Shown: positions 33,120 through 44,551, counted from the first letter of the stretch. The stretch is 64,000 nucleotides of DNA from Brachypterus glaber (GCA_958510825.1 OY294048.1:17253589-17317588), one strand, 5' to 3'. Numbers and translations are program-made. The notes: generated from the sequence alone by a model not told the origin.

Positions 33120-33320
33120 CCAAAATTCAGATCCCCCACACTTAATTTTTGAACTAGTTAAGATATCGACTTAAAATTTGGAACTGGTAAATAAGACAAC
33201 AAACTATTTTTTAGCATATATTTTATGTTTTTCGCTCTTAAAATGTGGTTTGCGGCGCGTAGGGGGATTTTTTTTTGATAAAAAGGGGTCGGGTGATACA
33301 TCATTTTAAAGCTTGTAAAA
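33120..33320. repeat. Dispersed repeat shared with 43470-43690
   Basis: Both places contain an ordered series: CTTAA.TTTT.AAC.AG, ATATC.ACTTAAA, GGGGGAT/GGGGCATAAGGGGAT, GTGATACAT.ATTTTA and AAATTCTCTATT. Degraded relatives appear near 52300, 54230 and 61000. It is non-coding. Confidence 0.6.
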
Positions 33321-33392
33321 TTCTCTATTCGACCATGTATTTAGAATTTTTTTAAGACATTTTTTGGGGTTTAAAATAGGGTTAAAAGTAGG

Positions 33393-34162
33393 TACACTGA
33401 AAGAAATTACATTGAAAAGGTGTAAAAAAATACACTCTATAAATTTGTAAATTTTACACCTTTATATAAATGTACATCAACATTGATGTGACACTACACA
33501 CGTGAGGTGATTTTGACCTAGAGTATGTATTTTTACATCCATCCATGCATGCAACAATACACTCGGAGCTCAAGAAGGTGTATTTTTATAAACATACCTT
33601 TAGCAACAATAAACCCGAAGTGTAAATATCACACTTCTGATGTACAAGCCAGCCAATCGCGGGCGTTAAGCTAGTCACGTGAATCGAGAAGCCATAATCC
33701 CTGCTTCATCGAGTCTCGTGGCTGTCGACCATTATAATTGTTTACGTTTGTAAGAGCGTACGTATAATAAAAACGTTGATTAAAAGTAAATATTTAAAAA
33801 GTGTGATTAATACAATATCCTTAAAACATACATTTTATAATATTTTACTTATTTCGGCGGTAACACTGGCCTGCAAATTTTGAGTTGTCAAGACTTGTGT
33901 ATGTTTTCTGTTTCTATTTTATATTGGTACTTTTTGTAGCGCTGATTACGAATATACGTTTTATTTTTTTGTTGAGTAGTTTTTCCATAAAACACTATTC
34001 ATAAAAAACCATTCATAATATTGGTGGAAACTTTACACACTGGATGTAAAAATATAATACACACCGCATTTACATTAACGCTTCGAGTGTAAATTCACAT
34101 CAGCAGCAGCTGCAAGTAAATTACCCATGCACGTGGATGTAAAAATTTATCTCAGTGTATTT
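33393..34162. mobile_element. Putative MITE-like element with TACACTGA ends
   Basis: The left end TACACTGAAAGAAATT and right end AATTTATCTCAGTGTA pair imperfectly. The interior repeats the word GTGTAAA/TTTACAC and short hairpins (for example CATCAACATTGATG at about 33476). The end motif CACTGA.A is common among insect MITEs. Confidence 0.55.
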
Positions 34163-37022
34163 TCGTCAAATTTTCTTTAAAAAAATTAAACAATTTTTGA
34201 AAAATTGTTGCAAAAACGTAAATTATAGGGGAAACTGGGGTCAGTTGAAATATTTTAAAGAAAATTGCTTACTCTAACTAGATTTTAACTCTGATGTGGC
34301 AGTGCGCTTTAATTACAGCCTAATTATCTGGGTATAAGAGTGCAATATTGTTTTAGTCCCATATATACCATTAAAATAAATGAAAGCATTTTTATAACAA
34401 TAATGGGTTAAAACGCGTTTCAACGGACCCCAGAAAAATTGTTTCAATCGTCCCTAGCACATATTTCGATACATTTAATTAAGCAGCAAAAAAAATGATC
34501 TCATGAGTGAATAATAACCACATGTGGATATGCCCTTAATAAACGAGGAGGTCTAGGCACACGAGACCCGTATTAAAATGCCGATTTGGCATAAAATCTT
34601 AAACAGGGATTTTCATGAGCTTTAAATTAATGTCTCACATGGCCCACTTTTTTTTTTAATTACCGCCTTACGGCTTTTATTAGTTGATGAAAGTGGGACT
34701 TTTATTTTAAAAAATAGTAGTTTATGATACAAGGAAGAAAAATACTGCTCTCCGAGCTCGGATGGCAGTCTCCGTAACCGCCCTAACAACAGTTTTCGTG
34801 AGTGTATCATACACTATTTTTCATTTGATTGTAATATATTAATAAATACAATTGTATCTTTGACAACTTTGAGGTTAGAATTTAAATGTCAACAGTTTTC
34901 ATATCAATCAACCAAATGCCGAAAAACTAAACTTTTCGTACAAGTTTATCATACAAAAAGTGGCGCTTTTAGATGCGAGCGAATAAATATAATATTTTTT
35001 GTTCCAGATTTGCGTTGCCTATTCAGCTGTAAAATGTAGTGGATACCTACAAAAACTGGTCTGCTTTTTGTTTTCATAAATAAACAATTTTATATTACAT
35101 ATTTATTAAATTATTTAATTATAAAATTTTAATTCTTTTTCTTTTTTTCAACAATTTATAATTTTTTATTATTATTTATTTTTTATTAATTTAACATAAA
35201 CTGTTAAATATGAATATATAAAGAATAAAACAAGGATAAATCCAAGAAAAAGATGACCATTCTACATTCCTGTTGTTGTTGGAAATCAGTAAGAAAGGGG
35301 AGCTACGCTAGCGGAATTTATACAGGGGTAAGTTCATAGACACAGAGCTGGCCTTTGTATGAATCAAGTGAACCCCATGGTTCAGGGCGCGAGTCTAGAG
35401 GAAAGACGTGGAAAGGCGTTTTCTCTGTACGAGTCATAAAAAAAATACACTGCTAGTAAAAAAGCTTTCCCATTTTACCACCTGCGCGTAAAATAGATTT
35501 TTTATTATCAGATTCACTTCCAGCAACTTCAAAAGCGTCAATATACCAATTTTCACAAAAATCACCCCCCACCCCTAAGGGGGTGAGTTTCAAAAAATAT
35601 ATTTCGAGATAAATTTTTATCAACCTCAAAAACCCCTATCTACAAATTTTCACGAAAGTTTGGAAAACATTTCAAAATATTTACCCCCTCACCCCCTCGG
35701 GGGTGGAGTTAGAGAAATTTTATTATCAGATTTCATTTCAGCAACCTTAAAAACCTCTATATAGCAATTTTAAATTTTTTCTAAAAAAAATGTATTTTTC
35801 CCCATTTGCCCCCCTTGCCGCACGCCAATGTTCACCAAAAACAATCCCGAGCGAGAACTTTTGGTAACATACCTGTATGCCAAAATTCAAGTCTCTAGGT
35901 TAAAGCGTTCTTAAGTTATCGTGCTTACAAGATTTCCCGGACAGACCGATCGACCGATCGACCGACAACTTTTTTTTTTTGCTTGAAATTGATTTATATC
36001 AACATAAAACGTCATAAAACGCAAAAATTCGCAAAAAAAAAATTTGAAAATTTTTGCACGAATACAAGGCTTTCCGAAATTTTGAAAATTTTCAAAATGG
36101 GAAAGCAATTATCAACGGAGTAAATATTTTTTCAGTTGGTGAGACCTTTTTTTAGTCATCAAAATTATCAGGTGGCTATATTTTTTTAGGAGCGAGGAAA
36201 TTTTTTCTTTTTAGTCATCAAAATTTTCAGAGGGGCAATTTTTTTCAGATGATGAGGATCTTTTTTTACTCATCAAAATTTTCAGAAGAGTTAAGTCCAA
36301 GTCCAAGGCTTGCTTCAGGGCACCGAAATTCAAAGGCCGGCCTTGTTAACAAATCTGTATATTTGAACAATATTGTTCTACTTTTTTAATTTCGGATAGA
36401 TTTTGTTTTTTTTGAAGATTTGAATGTCGCCACATATGCCTATTCCATCATAATTATTCAGATGTCGCCACATATGCCTATTCCATCACCAGAGCAAGGA
36501 TAAAATATTTTTACACAGCATTTAATAATCTGGTAATTCTGTTGACATTGAGAATGCCGCACTAAGAATTTGTTACCCTTACTAAACGGTTTTATAAAGG
36601 AGGGTATCGTTTTTGGGTTCAGCTTCTCCCGATTATCAAACTTTGCACACTAACCCAGAAAACTAGCTTGAGAGTCTAGTATATAGCATCCTAAACTTGC
36701 TTTTATATAGCAAGTAAAATGGAAGAAATTATTGTGACGTTCAAAATATTTCTCAAAAGTTAAATGAAAAATAGACGCTATTGTACGTCTAAAAGCACTC
36801 ATTATTATATTGAAATATGTATGCTATTTTATGTTAATTTAAGATCTTATTATTCCATTTTTAATATTAAATGCTTCCTAGTTTTAGACGGTAAATTAAT
36901 AAACTATTTAAATACATAATTAAAAAATGCCCTAAGTTAGAGCCTCTAAGCATCAAAGCCAACTTATTTTATTTTATTTAAATTGGTATAAATATTATCT
37001 TTTTGGTACTAAGGACCATTTA
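34163..37022. other. Non-coding repeat debris
   Basis: No gene was recognised. Within it, 35510-35770 has imperfect direct units with CAGATT.CACTTCAGCAAC and CCCCCTC..GGGGGTG. About 36130-36290 has three units of TAGTCATCAAAATTTTCAG. ATGTCGCCACATATGCCTAT occurs twice 38 bp apart (36424 and 36462). The minus-strand frame at 34622-34810 (RKLLLGRLRRLPSELGE) is unidentified. Confidence 0.4.
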
Positions 37023-38018
37023 CCAAAATTACCATCCTGTCGCTTAATTTGAACATTGCAAATAAAATAAAAATTATCAATTAATATTTTAATATTCAAA
37101 TATGCTAAATTTAGTTTTTTTAAGATGAAATTTGACACTGATTTATATTTATATATTTTGCATGACATTGAGATAAAAGAAAATGTTTGTTTATGTTTAT
37201 GTTTGTTTTTTAACCTCGTACTATTCTACTTAATTAAGCATCCCCTAAGTCCAGGACTTGTGTGGGCTAGTAGTAGAGGGAACCACCGGCTTTAATTGAC
37301 TTTCGAACCAATATATCTAGGGAGTACGCCTTCGCCAAATTTCAATTATTAATTAACTGAAAAAGGCAATCGGCGCCAGTGAGGTTTGAACTCACGATCA
37401 TTAGATCAGTGTCAGGCTATATCGATGCCATTGACCGCTGAGCTAAATCTCCCATAAATATTCTATTCTATTCCTATTTTCATATGTTTATAGACTTTTT
37501 TTCAGGTCTTTTAATAAGAATTTAGCTGCCAAAGTTTTAGAACGCTAACTTGGAAAATGTGTCTTGCAAAATTACCATCCTGCCACTTTACTTGAACATT
37601 GGAAATAAAATAAAAATTATCTATTTATATTTTAATTTTCAAATATGCCAAATTTAGTTTTTTTAAAGTGAAATTTGGCACTGATATATATTTATAAATT
37701 TTGCATGACATTGAGATAAAAGAAAATATACTATTCTATTCCTATTTTCATATGTTTATAGAGACATTTTTTTTATGCCTTTTAATAAGAATTTACCTGC
37801 CAAAGTTTTGGAACCCTAACCTGGATAATGGGTCTTTCAAAATTACCATCCTGCCACTTTAATTGAACATTGAAAATAAAATAAAAATTATCTATTAATA
37901 TATTAATTTTCAAATATGCCAAATTTAGTTTTTTTTTAAGGTGAAATATGGCACTGATTTATATTTATAAATTTTGCATGACATTAAGATAAAAGAAAAT
38001 ATACTATTCTATTCCTAT
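37023..38018. repeat. Three tandem units of about 271 bp, the first split by a SINE
   Basis: The landmark TTACCATCCTG occurs near 37032, 37575 and 37846. The first interval is twice the second because a SINE sits in unit 1. Units share CAAATATGCCAAATTTAGTTTTT, ATTTTGCATGACATTGAGAT and TACTATTCTATTCCTATT. Confidence 0.85.
37185..37453 (-). mobile_element. tRNA-derived SINE (copy 3, full length)
   Basis: The minus-strand head GGGAGATTTAGCTCAGCGGT with box A TAGCTCAGCGG, box B GAGTTCAAACCTC, shared body and 3' block are complete. The tail is ATAAAC-rich. Inserted in a tandem repeat unit, between AGAAAAT and TCTATTC. Confidence 0.92.
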
Positions 38019-38245
38019 TACATTTCACTTCTTCTCCAAACGGATCGCTGAAAATTATGGTAAAGTGGTAGTAACGACATCTCGTGACGGCAGCACAAAT
38101 CAGTTTAAAGTAGGCAAAAATTTGTCCTACTATACCGACCCAACCCTTCTTGTCATTACGATTTTTTGTGTGGCAAGCAAGCACGCCATTTTTTAATTTG
38201 CATATGTTTGTAGGCTTTTTATCAATAATTTCCTGGTGTTTTTTG

Positions 38246-38279
38246 TATAAATTACCTCAATAGTGCTTTCTAGTCAGTT
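38246..38279 (+). promoter_or_regulatory. TATA box plus arthropod initiator
   Basis: TATAAA at 38246-38251 and TCAGTT at 38274-38279 place the initiator A (38276) 30 bp after the first T of the TATA box, the standard spacing for arthropod polymerase II core promoters. The resulting leader before the ATG at 38286 would be only about 10 nt. Inferred from motifs alone. Confidence 0.45.
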
Positions 38280-38285
38280 TTGAAT

Positions 38286-38903
38286 ATGGGGAAGCACAAA
38301 ACTTCGAAGAAGAGGAAGGATAAAAAGGAAAAAAGGAGAAAGCGTTACTTGACATCGTCATCATTCAGTTCGTCGTCTGGGTCCCGGAGCCGGTCTCCGA
38401 GCCACCCCGTTCATAAAAGATCGAGATCCTCGGAGAGGTCTCGATCTAGGCGTCCACTGGAAGATTCAACAAACAGGCAGAGATCTCGCAGTCCAAGACA
38501 GAGGTCTTTGTCCAGGTGGAGTGATAGGAACCATCGAGACAGGTTCTCGACAAATAGTAGTTCCAGGAACGCTCGAGACAGGTTCTCGACAAATGGTAGC
38601 CCCAGGGACGCTCGAGACAGGTTCTCGATACATGGTAGCCCCAGGGACGCTCGAGACAGGTTCTCGATACATGGTAGTCCCAGGGACGCTCGAGACAGGT
38701 TCTCGGCCAATGAAAGTCCTATTACACAGCCCCAGGTGGGTGTGATTCAATCTCCTCAAGGCAGTCAGGTGCTGCGGCAGGTAAATTCTTTAGATACTAT
38801 CCAGGTTGAGAACAGGGCAGTGGAACCCTTGAAGGAAAATTTATTAAAAGCTCTGGGATATTACATGGTAATATCGGATTATTATATAACGCTAAAATAT
38901 TAA
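38286..38903 (+). CDS. Lys- then Arg/Ser-rich protein with 13-residue repeats (possible first exon)
   Basis: The frame starts at ATG 38286 (a TTG two codons earlier is not a plausible start) and encodes 205 residues. The order is a Lys/Arg-rich N-terminus (MGKHKTSKKRKDKKEKRRKR), a Ser run, several RS dipeptides (about residues 33-80), then five tandem 13-residue units of the type RDRFSxxxSPRDA (about 83-147, a 39-bp DNA repeat), then an acidic/Leu segment ending KENLLKALG. An in-phase donor ATG|GTAATA at 38867/38868 suggests that the exon ends there and the last residues are intronic. RS-rich proteins usually work in RNA processing, but RS-rich N-termini followed by an 'LLxALG' segment also remind me of capsid-like proteins of some insect retroelements. 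The family is not established. Confidence 0.55.
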   Translation: MGKHKTSKKRKDKKEKRRKRYLTSSSFSSSSGSRSRSPSHPVHKRSRSSERSRSRRPLEDSTNRQRSRSPRQRSLSRWSDRNHRDRFSTNSSSRNARDRFSTNGSPRDARDRFSIHGSPRDARDRFSIHGSPRDARDRFSANESPITQPQVGVIQSPQGSQVLRQVNSLDTIQVENRAVEPLKENLLKALGYYMVISDYYITLKY

Positions 38904-39238
38904 TATTTTTAAACTGTTACGTTTCAAATATTTTATACAGGGTTTTTCAGAAATAAGAGGTGATTCTACGTTAAAAAATATGAAAAAAAGTTCCCATAAA
39001 GGTTGGTCCGGAAATGAGTCCTAAGGGAGCTGCAGCACTTCGAAGATGGACATATTGAATGGGGAACAAAAAAAGCACTTAAGGAATTTTTTTCATATTT
39101 TTTAACCTCTCAAATTTATCGAACTTAGGGAACGTTCAAGTATTACGTAACTCGAAATTTGGTCATTTTTGACCCCCACCCCCCCATGTAACATTTTCGA
39201 AGAAGCCTGCGATAAAATTTGCAAGGAATACGTCTCTT

Positions 39239-39239
<1 letters not shown>

Positions 39240-39296
<57 letters not shown>

Positions 39297-40080
39297 TTAT
39301 TTACGGAAATTCCATTTTAACAATAATAAATATAAAATATATCAATACATATCACAATATAAATCACAAGTTATATATATATATCTAAAACTAACCTATT
39401 CAGGTGTCGAGAACTAAGTTGCTTTTTAAAATTAGTCAAATTAGTGAAAAAATCCAAGTCTAACATATTAGCAAGCCTGCATATCCTACTAATAGGAGAA
39501 TTATTACCATAATTGGTTCTATGTGGAGTATTGTAGAAAATACGAGAGGTCCTATTGTTGGAGGGTATCAAAAAAATTAGTAATGCTAGGGCTTCAGGAC
39601 AGTCTACTAGCCCGTTTAATATTTTAAAAAGAAAGGTTTGATTTAAAATGATACGTCTGTTTTTAAGAGACTCGATATTAAAATAAACTCTTTTGGATTC
39701 AGAGGAGTTTCCCGACACCAGAATGTTGGCCTTGTAAGCTAAAAATCTCAAAAAACGGTTTTGCACATTTTCAACTAAATCAATATAAAAATTATAATTG
39801 GGAGACCAAATCACGGAACTAAATTCAAGATTAGATCTCACAATAGAAAAATATAATTGCTTAATGCAACTAATATTTTTAAAATCTCTTAAATTTCTTT
39901 TTAAAAACCCCAACATTTTTAAAGATTTATTAACTTGTTTTAGTACATGTTCATTAAAGCACATTTTACTATAGTAAACTACCCCTAAATCCTTTATAGA
40001 ATTAACATTAACATCTAGGTCTAGATCATTGTTAAAAACGTGATCCAATAAACATTTTATAAGTTTATGATTTTTTAAGT
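39240..40080 (-). mobile_element. 5'-truncated LINE with (ACT)n tail
   Basis: The minus-strand LINE runs from about 40075 to a 3' end at about 39300 (CCGTAAATAAA), followed by a (CTA)n tail occupying 39240-39296. The coding remnant is at 39371-40048. Microsatellite-type tails are usual for several insect LINE clades. It interrupts a MITE. Confidence 0.8.
39371..40048 (-). pseudogene. LINE ORF2 C-terminal part (post-reverse-transcriptase region)
   Basis: The open frame of about 225 codons has the hallmarks of Jockey/CR1-like LINE proteins. These are SIKDLGVVYYSKMCFNEHV, KSLKMLGFLKRNLRDF, LYFSIVRSNLEFSSVIWSP and VENVQNRFLRFLAYK, followed by a C-terminal NNRTSRIFYNTPHRTNYG region. The reverse transcriptase core (with YADD) is missing, so the copy is 5'-truncated and inactive. 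The frame has no in-frame stop, suggesting a fairly young insertion. The first residues shown by a frame search are not a true start. Confidence 0.85.
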
Positions 40081-41349
40081 GTTACCTTATATTTTTACTG
40101 ACACCCACCCCCCTCTGTAACGCGGCGTAACATTTTCGAGACCCCTCCCCCTGGCGCGTTACGTAATACTTGAACGCTCCCTTTATTCTGAATAACCCTG
40201 TATATATTTTTGAGGGTTTTTTCAAAATTTTTAGGAAAAAAGCCTTTCGTTCATTTAAGGTAGAATTTTTTTTTTCATGATGATATAAAAAGGCAGGCAT
40301 AACTTCTTTATGGTAACAAGGATTACCGTGCCAACTTTTTTTTTTGAGTAAGTGAAGTCATTTGAACTAATGATTCTATTTTTCTTTCTAATAGTTTTTC
40401 TGTGTTTTTGATGTTATTTAATGTTCTTTTTTCCTAAAGATTTTTCATGTCTACTGTATCAATTAAAGCAATGGACCTACATAAAAAAAATCTTTATTAG
40501 AGTGCGAAGGTAAAAGTATTTTTTCATGATATAAGGACAAAAAATACTATTTTTAAAGCGATTACTTATATTGCCAGCCGAGAGTTAAATATCAATCAAC
40601 CAGCAAAAGTCGCTACATCGCACTATTGCGAAAAGTACAATTTTTCGTAAGATTTATTACACAGAAACAGATTTACTAATAAATAATATATTAAACAAAA
40701 ATATGACTTCTCGAATTTTGAGATTTACTTTTGTGATACTAATGTTTAAATATTCTATTTAAAAGGACAGAAAATTTTAATTTTAAACAAAATTATAAAA
40801 ATATTTGTTTATTATTCCATCTCTCTATTTTTTAATCATCGTACAGAGTGGTATTGAACTTGCCACCATTTAAAGTCTCTAGACTAGGAGAAGTATGAGT
40901 AGTTGTCTGCATCTTGCAATAGATGGTGCACAAGTATACATCAATCTAATGACTTTATTTCTTTTACGAATAAAGTCAAAAACTGTTTTTTTAATTAGCG
41001 TACAAAGATGATGATGGGTGATCCAAAGTTCCCGACCGAATCAGTTTTCTCCGAAACGGTAAAAGTTATGGACAAAATTTTATTGGTTTTTTTGATGGGG
41101 TCACCTAAGCTACAAATTAAGGTGGATTTAAGGTTTTAAATTTAGTGAATGATGGGCGTAGCGATAGTAGTCATTTTTTTAATTTTTAGTGGCAAATATA
41201 GGAAAACTAACTTAAATCGAATAATATTTTAATTTTATATATTTATCACACAAAGTCTTTAATATACATACAAGCTTTAAGAAGTTATTTTCTAAACAAT
41301 AATTTTCACCTAAAGTGAAGTTATTTTAAACGAAAAAACAGGCAGTCAG

Positions 41350-41425
41350 TGGTTCAGTTGTTTTAGGCATTAAAAAAATACAATGACCAAAAATGGTGTG
41401 GGTTCAAATCTCAACAGCGGAAGTA
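41350..41425 (+). promoter_or_regulatory. tRNA-like region with polymerase III boxes
   Basis: Box A-like TGGTTCAGTTG (41350-41360) and box B-like GGTTCAAATCT (41401-41411) are separated by about 40 bp, a normal spacing for tRNA-type promoters. The stems do not form a full cloverleaf, so this is a tRNA-like promoter or SINE remnant. It lies inside the rearranged hammerhead-bearing element and points toward the ribozyme fragment. Confidence 0.5.
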
Positions 41426-41462
41426 CCTTTTTTATTAATATTATTTAAGTTTTTGTTTGTTG

Positions 41463-41492
41463 CCAGCAGCCCGAAACTGTCAATCTACCAAT
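41463..41492 (+). ncRNA. Truncated hammerhead ribozyme
   Basis: It retains part of stem II (GCCAGCAGCCC), GAAA, helix III with one mismatch (ACT..AAT), C and TACCAA, but the CTGAAGA half of the core is missing. It cannot cleave on its own. Confidence 0.75.
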
Positions 41493-41545
41493 ATCACTCT
41501 GTACGATGATTAGAAAATAAATTGATGGAATAATATTTTATTTAA

Positions 41546-43149
41546 ATTCAAATTAAACCCTAAAAGGTAGAATTTAATCCATAAAATAAAGCATTGTTAC
41601 CCACGTGTCAGAAAAATTAATAAAAGTGCAAGAATACACGAACTGTGCATTTACTGTATAACTTAATGAAATTACGAGCTTAATTAAAAGCTTAATTAAA
41701 TTTTATTGTAAACCTCATCATATTTGTTCGGCACACAAAAATGCGATGAGGTGAAATTTTACATTTAAATTAATTTTTCTCAAAAACGGTTAACCCCAGG
41801 GTATTACAACAAGAGTACTTTTTTTGTTTGAAGACCCTTTACGAACACTTTTTGAACATATTTTTTTTATGTAGAATCATTATGTAGAATCACTCCTTGA
41901 AAATGACTATTAAGGAATAATAATACGTTAAAAATAAGAAAATCCAAAATACAAGGTTTGGTTGACTAAATTTTTACGCTTAAACAGGGTTACCACTAAA
42001 ATCGCAACCTGAAATTTCAGATTTTTTTCAGGTTTTCCATACAAAAAATGTTGTAATTCTAGGTTATTTTTTCGGATTTGACTGTTTATGCTAATTTTAA
42101 AGCAGTAATAAAATTTTAAATTTTGATAAAAATGTAAGGCAAACATTTTTATTTTTATTTTCAATTTAAAATAGTATTATAAAATTCCACAAAATTCTAC
42201 ATTTAAAGTTGCTTGAATGCATTTTTTGCTAATTTGAAAATTTATTTTAATTTCAAAGCCATTTTACGAATTATACAAAAAGGTTAAAAGTCCTAAGTCC
42301 GCAGGCAAAAGTTTTTAGGAATAATACTTTTGATTTAATCTATGTGTCCCTATTTTACGTCTTCAGTTATGTTTTACAGCGGGTCCTTAATCTAAATTTA
42401 AAACAGTTTTACATTTTTAACTGCTATAAATATCTGTAGAATGCCTTAGCGTCCCAGGCGTAAATTTTTGCTATTTTAAATGTTATAAAATTCTGCGGTA
42501 GGCGAATTTTTTTGCGAATTTATAATAATCCTAATATTTTTAATTCAAAAATTATTTTTTGTAAAATAAGTTAATTAAACATTTTCGGGAATACTGTTTC
42601 CAGACTTTTTGGCTTAAAAATATCTATATTAGAGGTTTTGGTAAAAATACCATTGCTTTTCCCAGAATTTTTTTTTTTGACAAACTTAAAATTCTAGGTT
42701 TTCCAGTTTTTTCAGGTCGTTGAGGACCCTATTAAACCTATACTTATAATTTTGTATTTTTTAAATTTAAATTAATGTACCGACATTTTAACAATGTGCC
42801 TTCAACTGTTCATCTGCTTCAATAATTAAATTATTTCGATAAAAAATTCAGTTTACCTTTACCCTTACTTTACCGACTAAATTAATTATAATTTTCATGG
42901 AAACCACTATTGTTTTGCTAAAAGTCAATTACCGGTATACCCTATATGACTTAATAAAAAGTAATCTAATAATCAGTAGTCGGTGTAGTCGGTGTAAACT
43001 CATCAACGTTGAAAATAAATACAGAAACATAGGCTTACGGAATAATTTTGCCGAATTATGATGGAAATTTTTATAAAGGTCACTAAATCGAAATATTTGA
43101 CGACTAATTTGTTACACACAACAATATTGACTATTCATATTAACTTTAC

Positions 43150-43154
<5 letters not shown>
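41546..43154. other. AT-rich non-coding DNA
   Basis: No gene was recognised. The sequence is dominated by A/T homopolymers and short words such as TTTTCAGGTT repeated near 42030 and 42700. Confidence 0.3.

Positions 43155-43209
<55 letters not shown>
43155..43209. repeat. (TA)n microsatellite
   Basis: A pure run of about 27 TA units follows a TATG start. Confidence 0.95.
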
Positions 43210-43214
<5 letters not shown>

Positions 43215-43469
43215 TTTTTCAAAGAAAAAACCGATATTCGATTTTTATCTTTTAAGTACGAAAGTTTTTAATTTTTATTTATCGATAACTTTTTCCCACC
43301 TTACTCGTTTAAATGGAATCATTAAAAAAAAATCAAGATAAAAAGAAATAAAAATGGAAATATTTAAAACCTCGCGTCAACGCTAGAGTTGACGTGGCAC
43401 CTATGCGAGTACTGGAAATTCGCCGAGTACTGGTAATAATAACATAGAGCTTCTCTACATTTTAAATAC

Positions 43470-43690
43470 AGAGCGGTCTAAAAGAAGCCCTCTACTCTTA
43501 ACTTTTAAACAAGTGGATATATCTACTTTAAATTTAAAACACCAAACAAACTATATTTATGAATATATTTTATATTTGTAACTATTAAAATGTGGGCAGG
43601 GGGGCATAAGGGGATCTTTTAAATAGAAAGTGATACATTATTTTAGGGCTCATAAAATTCTCTATTTTATTTATTATTTATATTTTTTGA
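43470..43690. repeat. Dispersed repeat, relative of 33120-33320
   Basis: It contains the same ordered words, including GGGGGGCATAAGGGGATC, AGTGATACATTATTTTA and AAAATTCTCTATTT. Confidence 0.6.
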
Positions 43691-43764
43691 CGGTTTAATG
43701 GAGTTGAAAATAAGAGTTTTCCTCACAATTTCTTTAAAAAACCAAACAATTTTTGATTTAACTT

Positions 43765-44100
43765 TCAAAACTTTTTTAAGGTTAGGAACAAAATACGATC
43801 TGACCGAGTCAAACCAATCACATATTCTAATTCAGCGACCCCAAAAAGGTACAGAAATGTTTCTACACGAAAAAAGTCTTGTTCACCACAAGAGACAAAC
43901 ACTTCTAAACTTTTTTGGAGTAGCTGAATCGGAATCTGGGATTGGTTTCACTCGGTCAGATCGCATTTCGTTGCTAACTTAAAAAAAGTGATGAAATGTG
44001 TTTCAAATCATCACTTTGTTAAGGTTAGCAATGAAATGCGACATGACTGAGTCAAACAACCCCAGGCTCGAATTCAGCGACCCCATAAACGTATAGAAAT
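43765..44100. mobile_element. Foldback repeats of the GACCGAGTCAAACCAA family
   Basis: Three alternating-orientation units contain ..CTGACCGAGTCAAACCAA.., TCAGCGACCCC and GGTTAGCAA/TTGCTAAC. They are related to 30111-30280. Protein-like frames through it are not genes. Confidence 0.75.
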
Positions 44101-44188
44101 GTATGTCCCGTCTGAGGAATCAGACCTTTTTTGTCAGCCTGTATAATTATTATTTTAATTAATTATAATTAAATATTTTAAATTAAGA

Positions 44189-44551
44189 TTATAAAATATG
44201 CCAATCTTTGCACGCATGGAACTCTTCCAAGCTATAAAAACACTTTCCTAAAAGAAGTGATTTTATTTTTTGTTTATATCCCTTACTACAATTTATAGTT
44301 TTTATAAAATTTGGTAGGGAATTATACAGGGAAATACAGTTATATTTTGGTGATTTTTTAAATAAGGCAGTTTTGTGCTTGGGAATGCGAAGTAGTTCAC
44401 CTTGTCTTGTATCACGATTATCGCCATGTCTTAAAAATAGGTGAAAATTATTTTTCACAAAACATACACATCTTAAAATATAAACAGATATCACAGTTAA
44501 AATTCGTTTTGATTTAAAAATATCTCTACAACTGACAGTAGGCTTTTTCAT
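44189..44551 (-). pseudogene. LINE ORF2 C-terminus
   Basis: The 120-codon minus-strand frame has the tail motif of Jockey/CR1-like LINEs: NRDTRQGELLRIPKHKTALF, KSPKYNCISLYNSLPNFIK, then a K/F/L segment ending CFYSLEEF. It is homologous to the protein at 14630-15007. Upstream LINE domains are absent. An AT-rich 3' region lies at about 44130-44188. Confidence 0.8.

Larger units (their letters stand above)
39126..40187. mobile_element. MITE split by a LINE insertion
   Basis: The left half (39126 to about 39200, GGGAACGTTCAAGTATTACG..) and right half (about 40085-40187, ..CGTAATACTTGAACGCTCCC) are inverted relatives. Each has a C-run and GTAACATTTTCGA. About 880 bp of LINE sequence separates them. 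Confidence 0.7.
38936..40204. mobile_element. Nested element with ACAGGGTT ends
   Basis: The left end TACAGGGTTTTTCAGAAATAA and right end TTATTCTGAATAACCCTGTA form terminal inverted repeats. Its left interior (AAAAAAAGTTCCCATAAAGG..GAGTCCTAAGGGAGCTGCAG) is related to the arms of the element at 56240-57368. It contains a MITE, which in turn contains a LINE. Confidence 0.55.
40762..41540. mobile_element. Rearranged relative of the retrozyme-like element
   Basis: 40762-40852 matches 13085-13176 in direct orientation (GGACAGAAA..TTTTAATTTTAAACAAAATT, ATCATCGTACAGAGTG). 40855-41010 matches 12884-13040 in inverted orientation (GTATGAGTAGTTGTCT, ACATCAATCTAATG). 41463-41540 matches 12773-12850 in inverted orientation, including part of the hammerhead. 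The end block with TAATCATCGTACAGAGTG is thus present as an inverted pair. About 450 bp in the middle is unrelated and contains tRNA-like promoter boxes. Confidence 0.75.

Noticed and set aside
38411..38759. Overlapping frames on both strands across the RS-rich gene
   Set aside because: They are shadows produced by the 39-bp repeat, whose length is a multiple of three, so several frames stay open.
39169..39417. Poly-Val frame
   Set aside because: It is a translation of the (TAG)n LINE tail.
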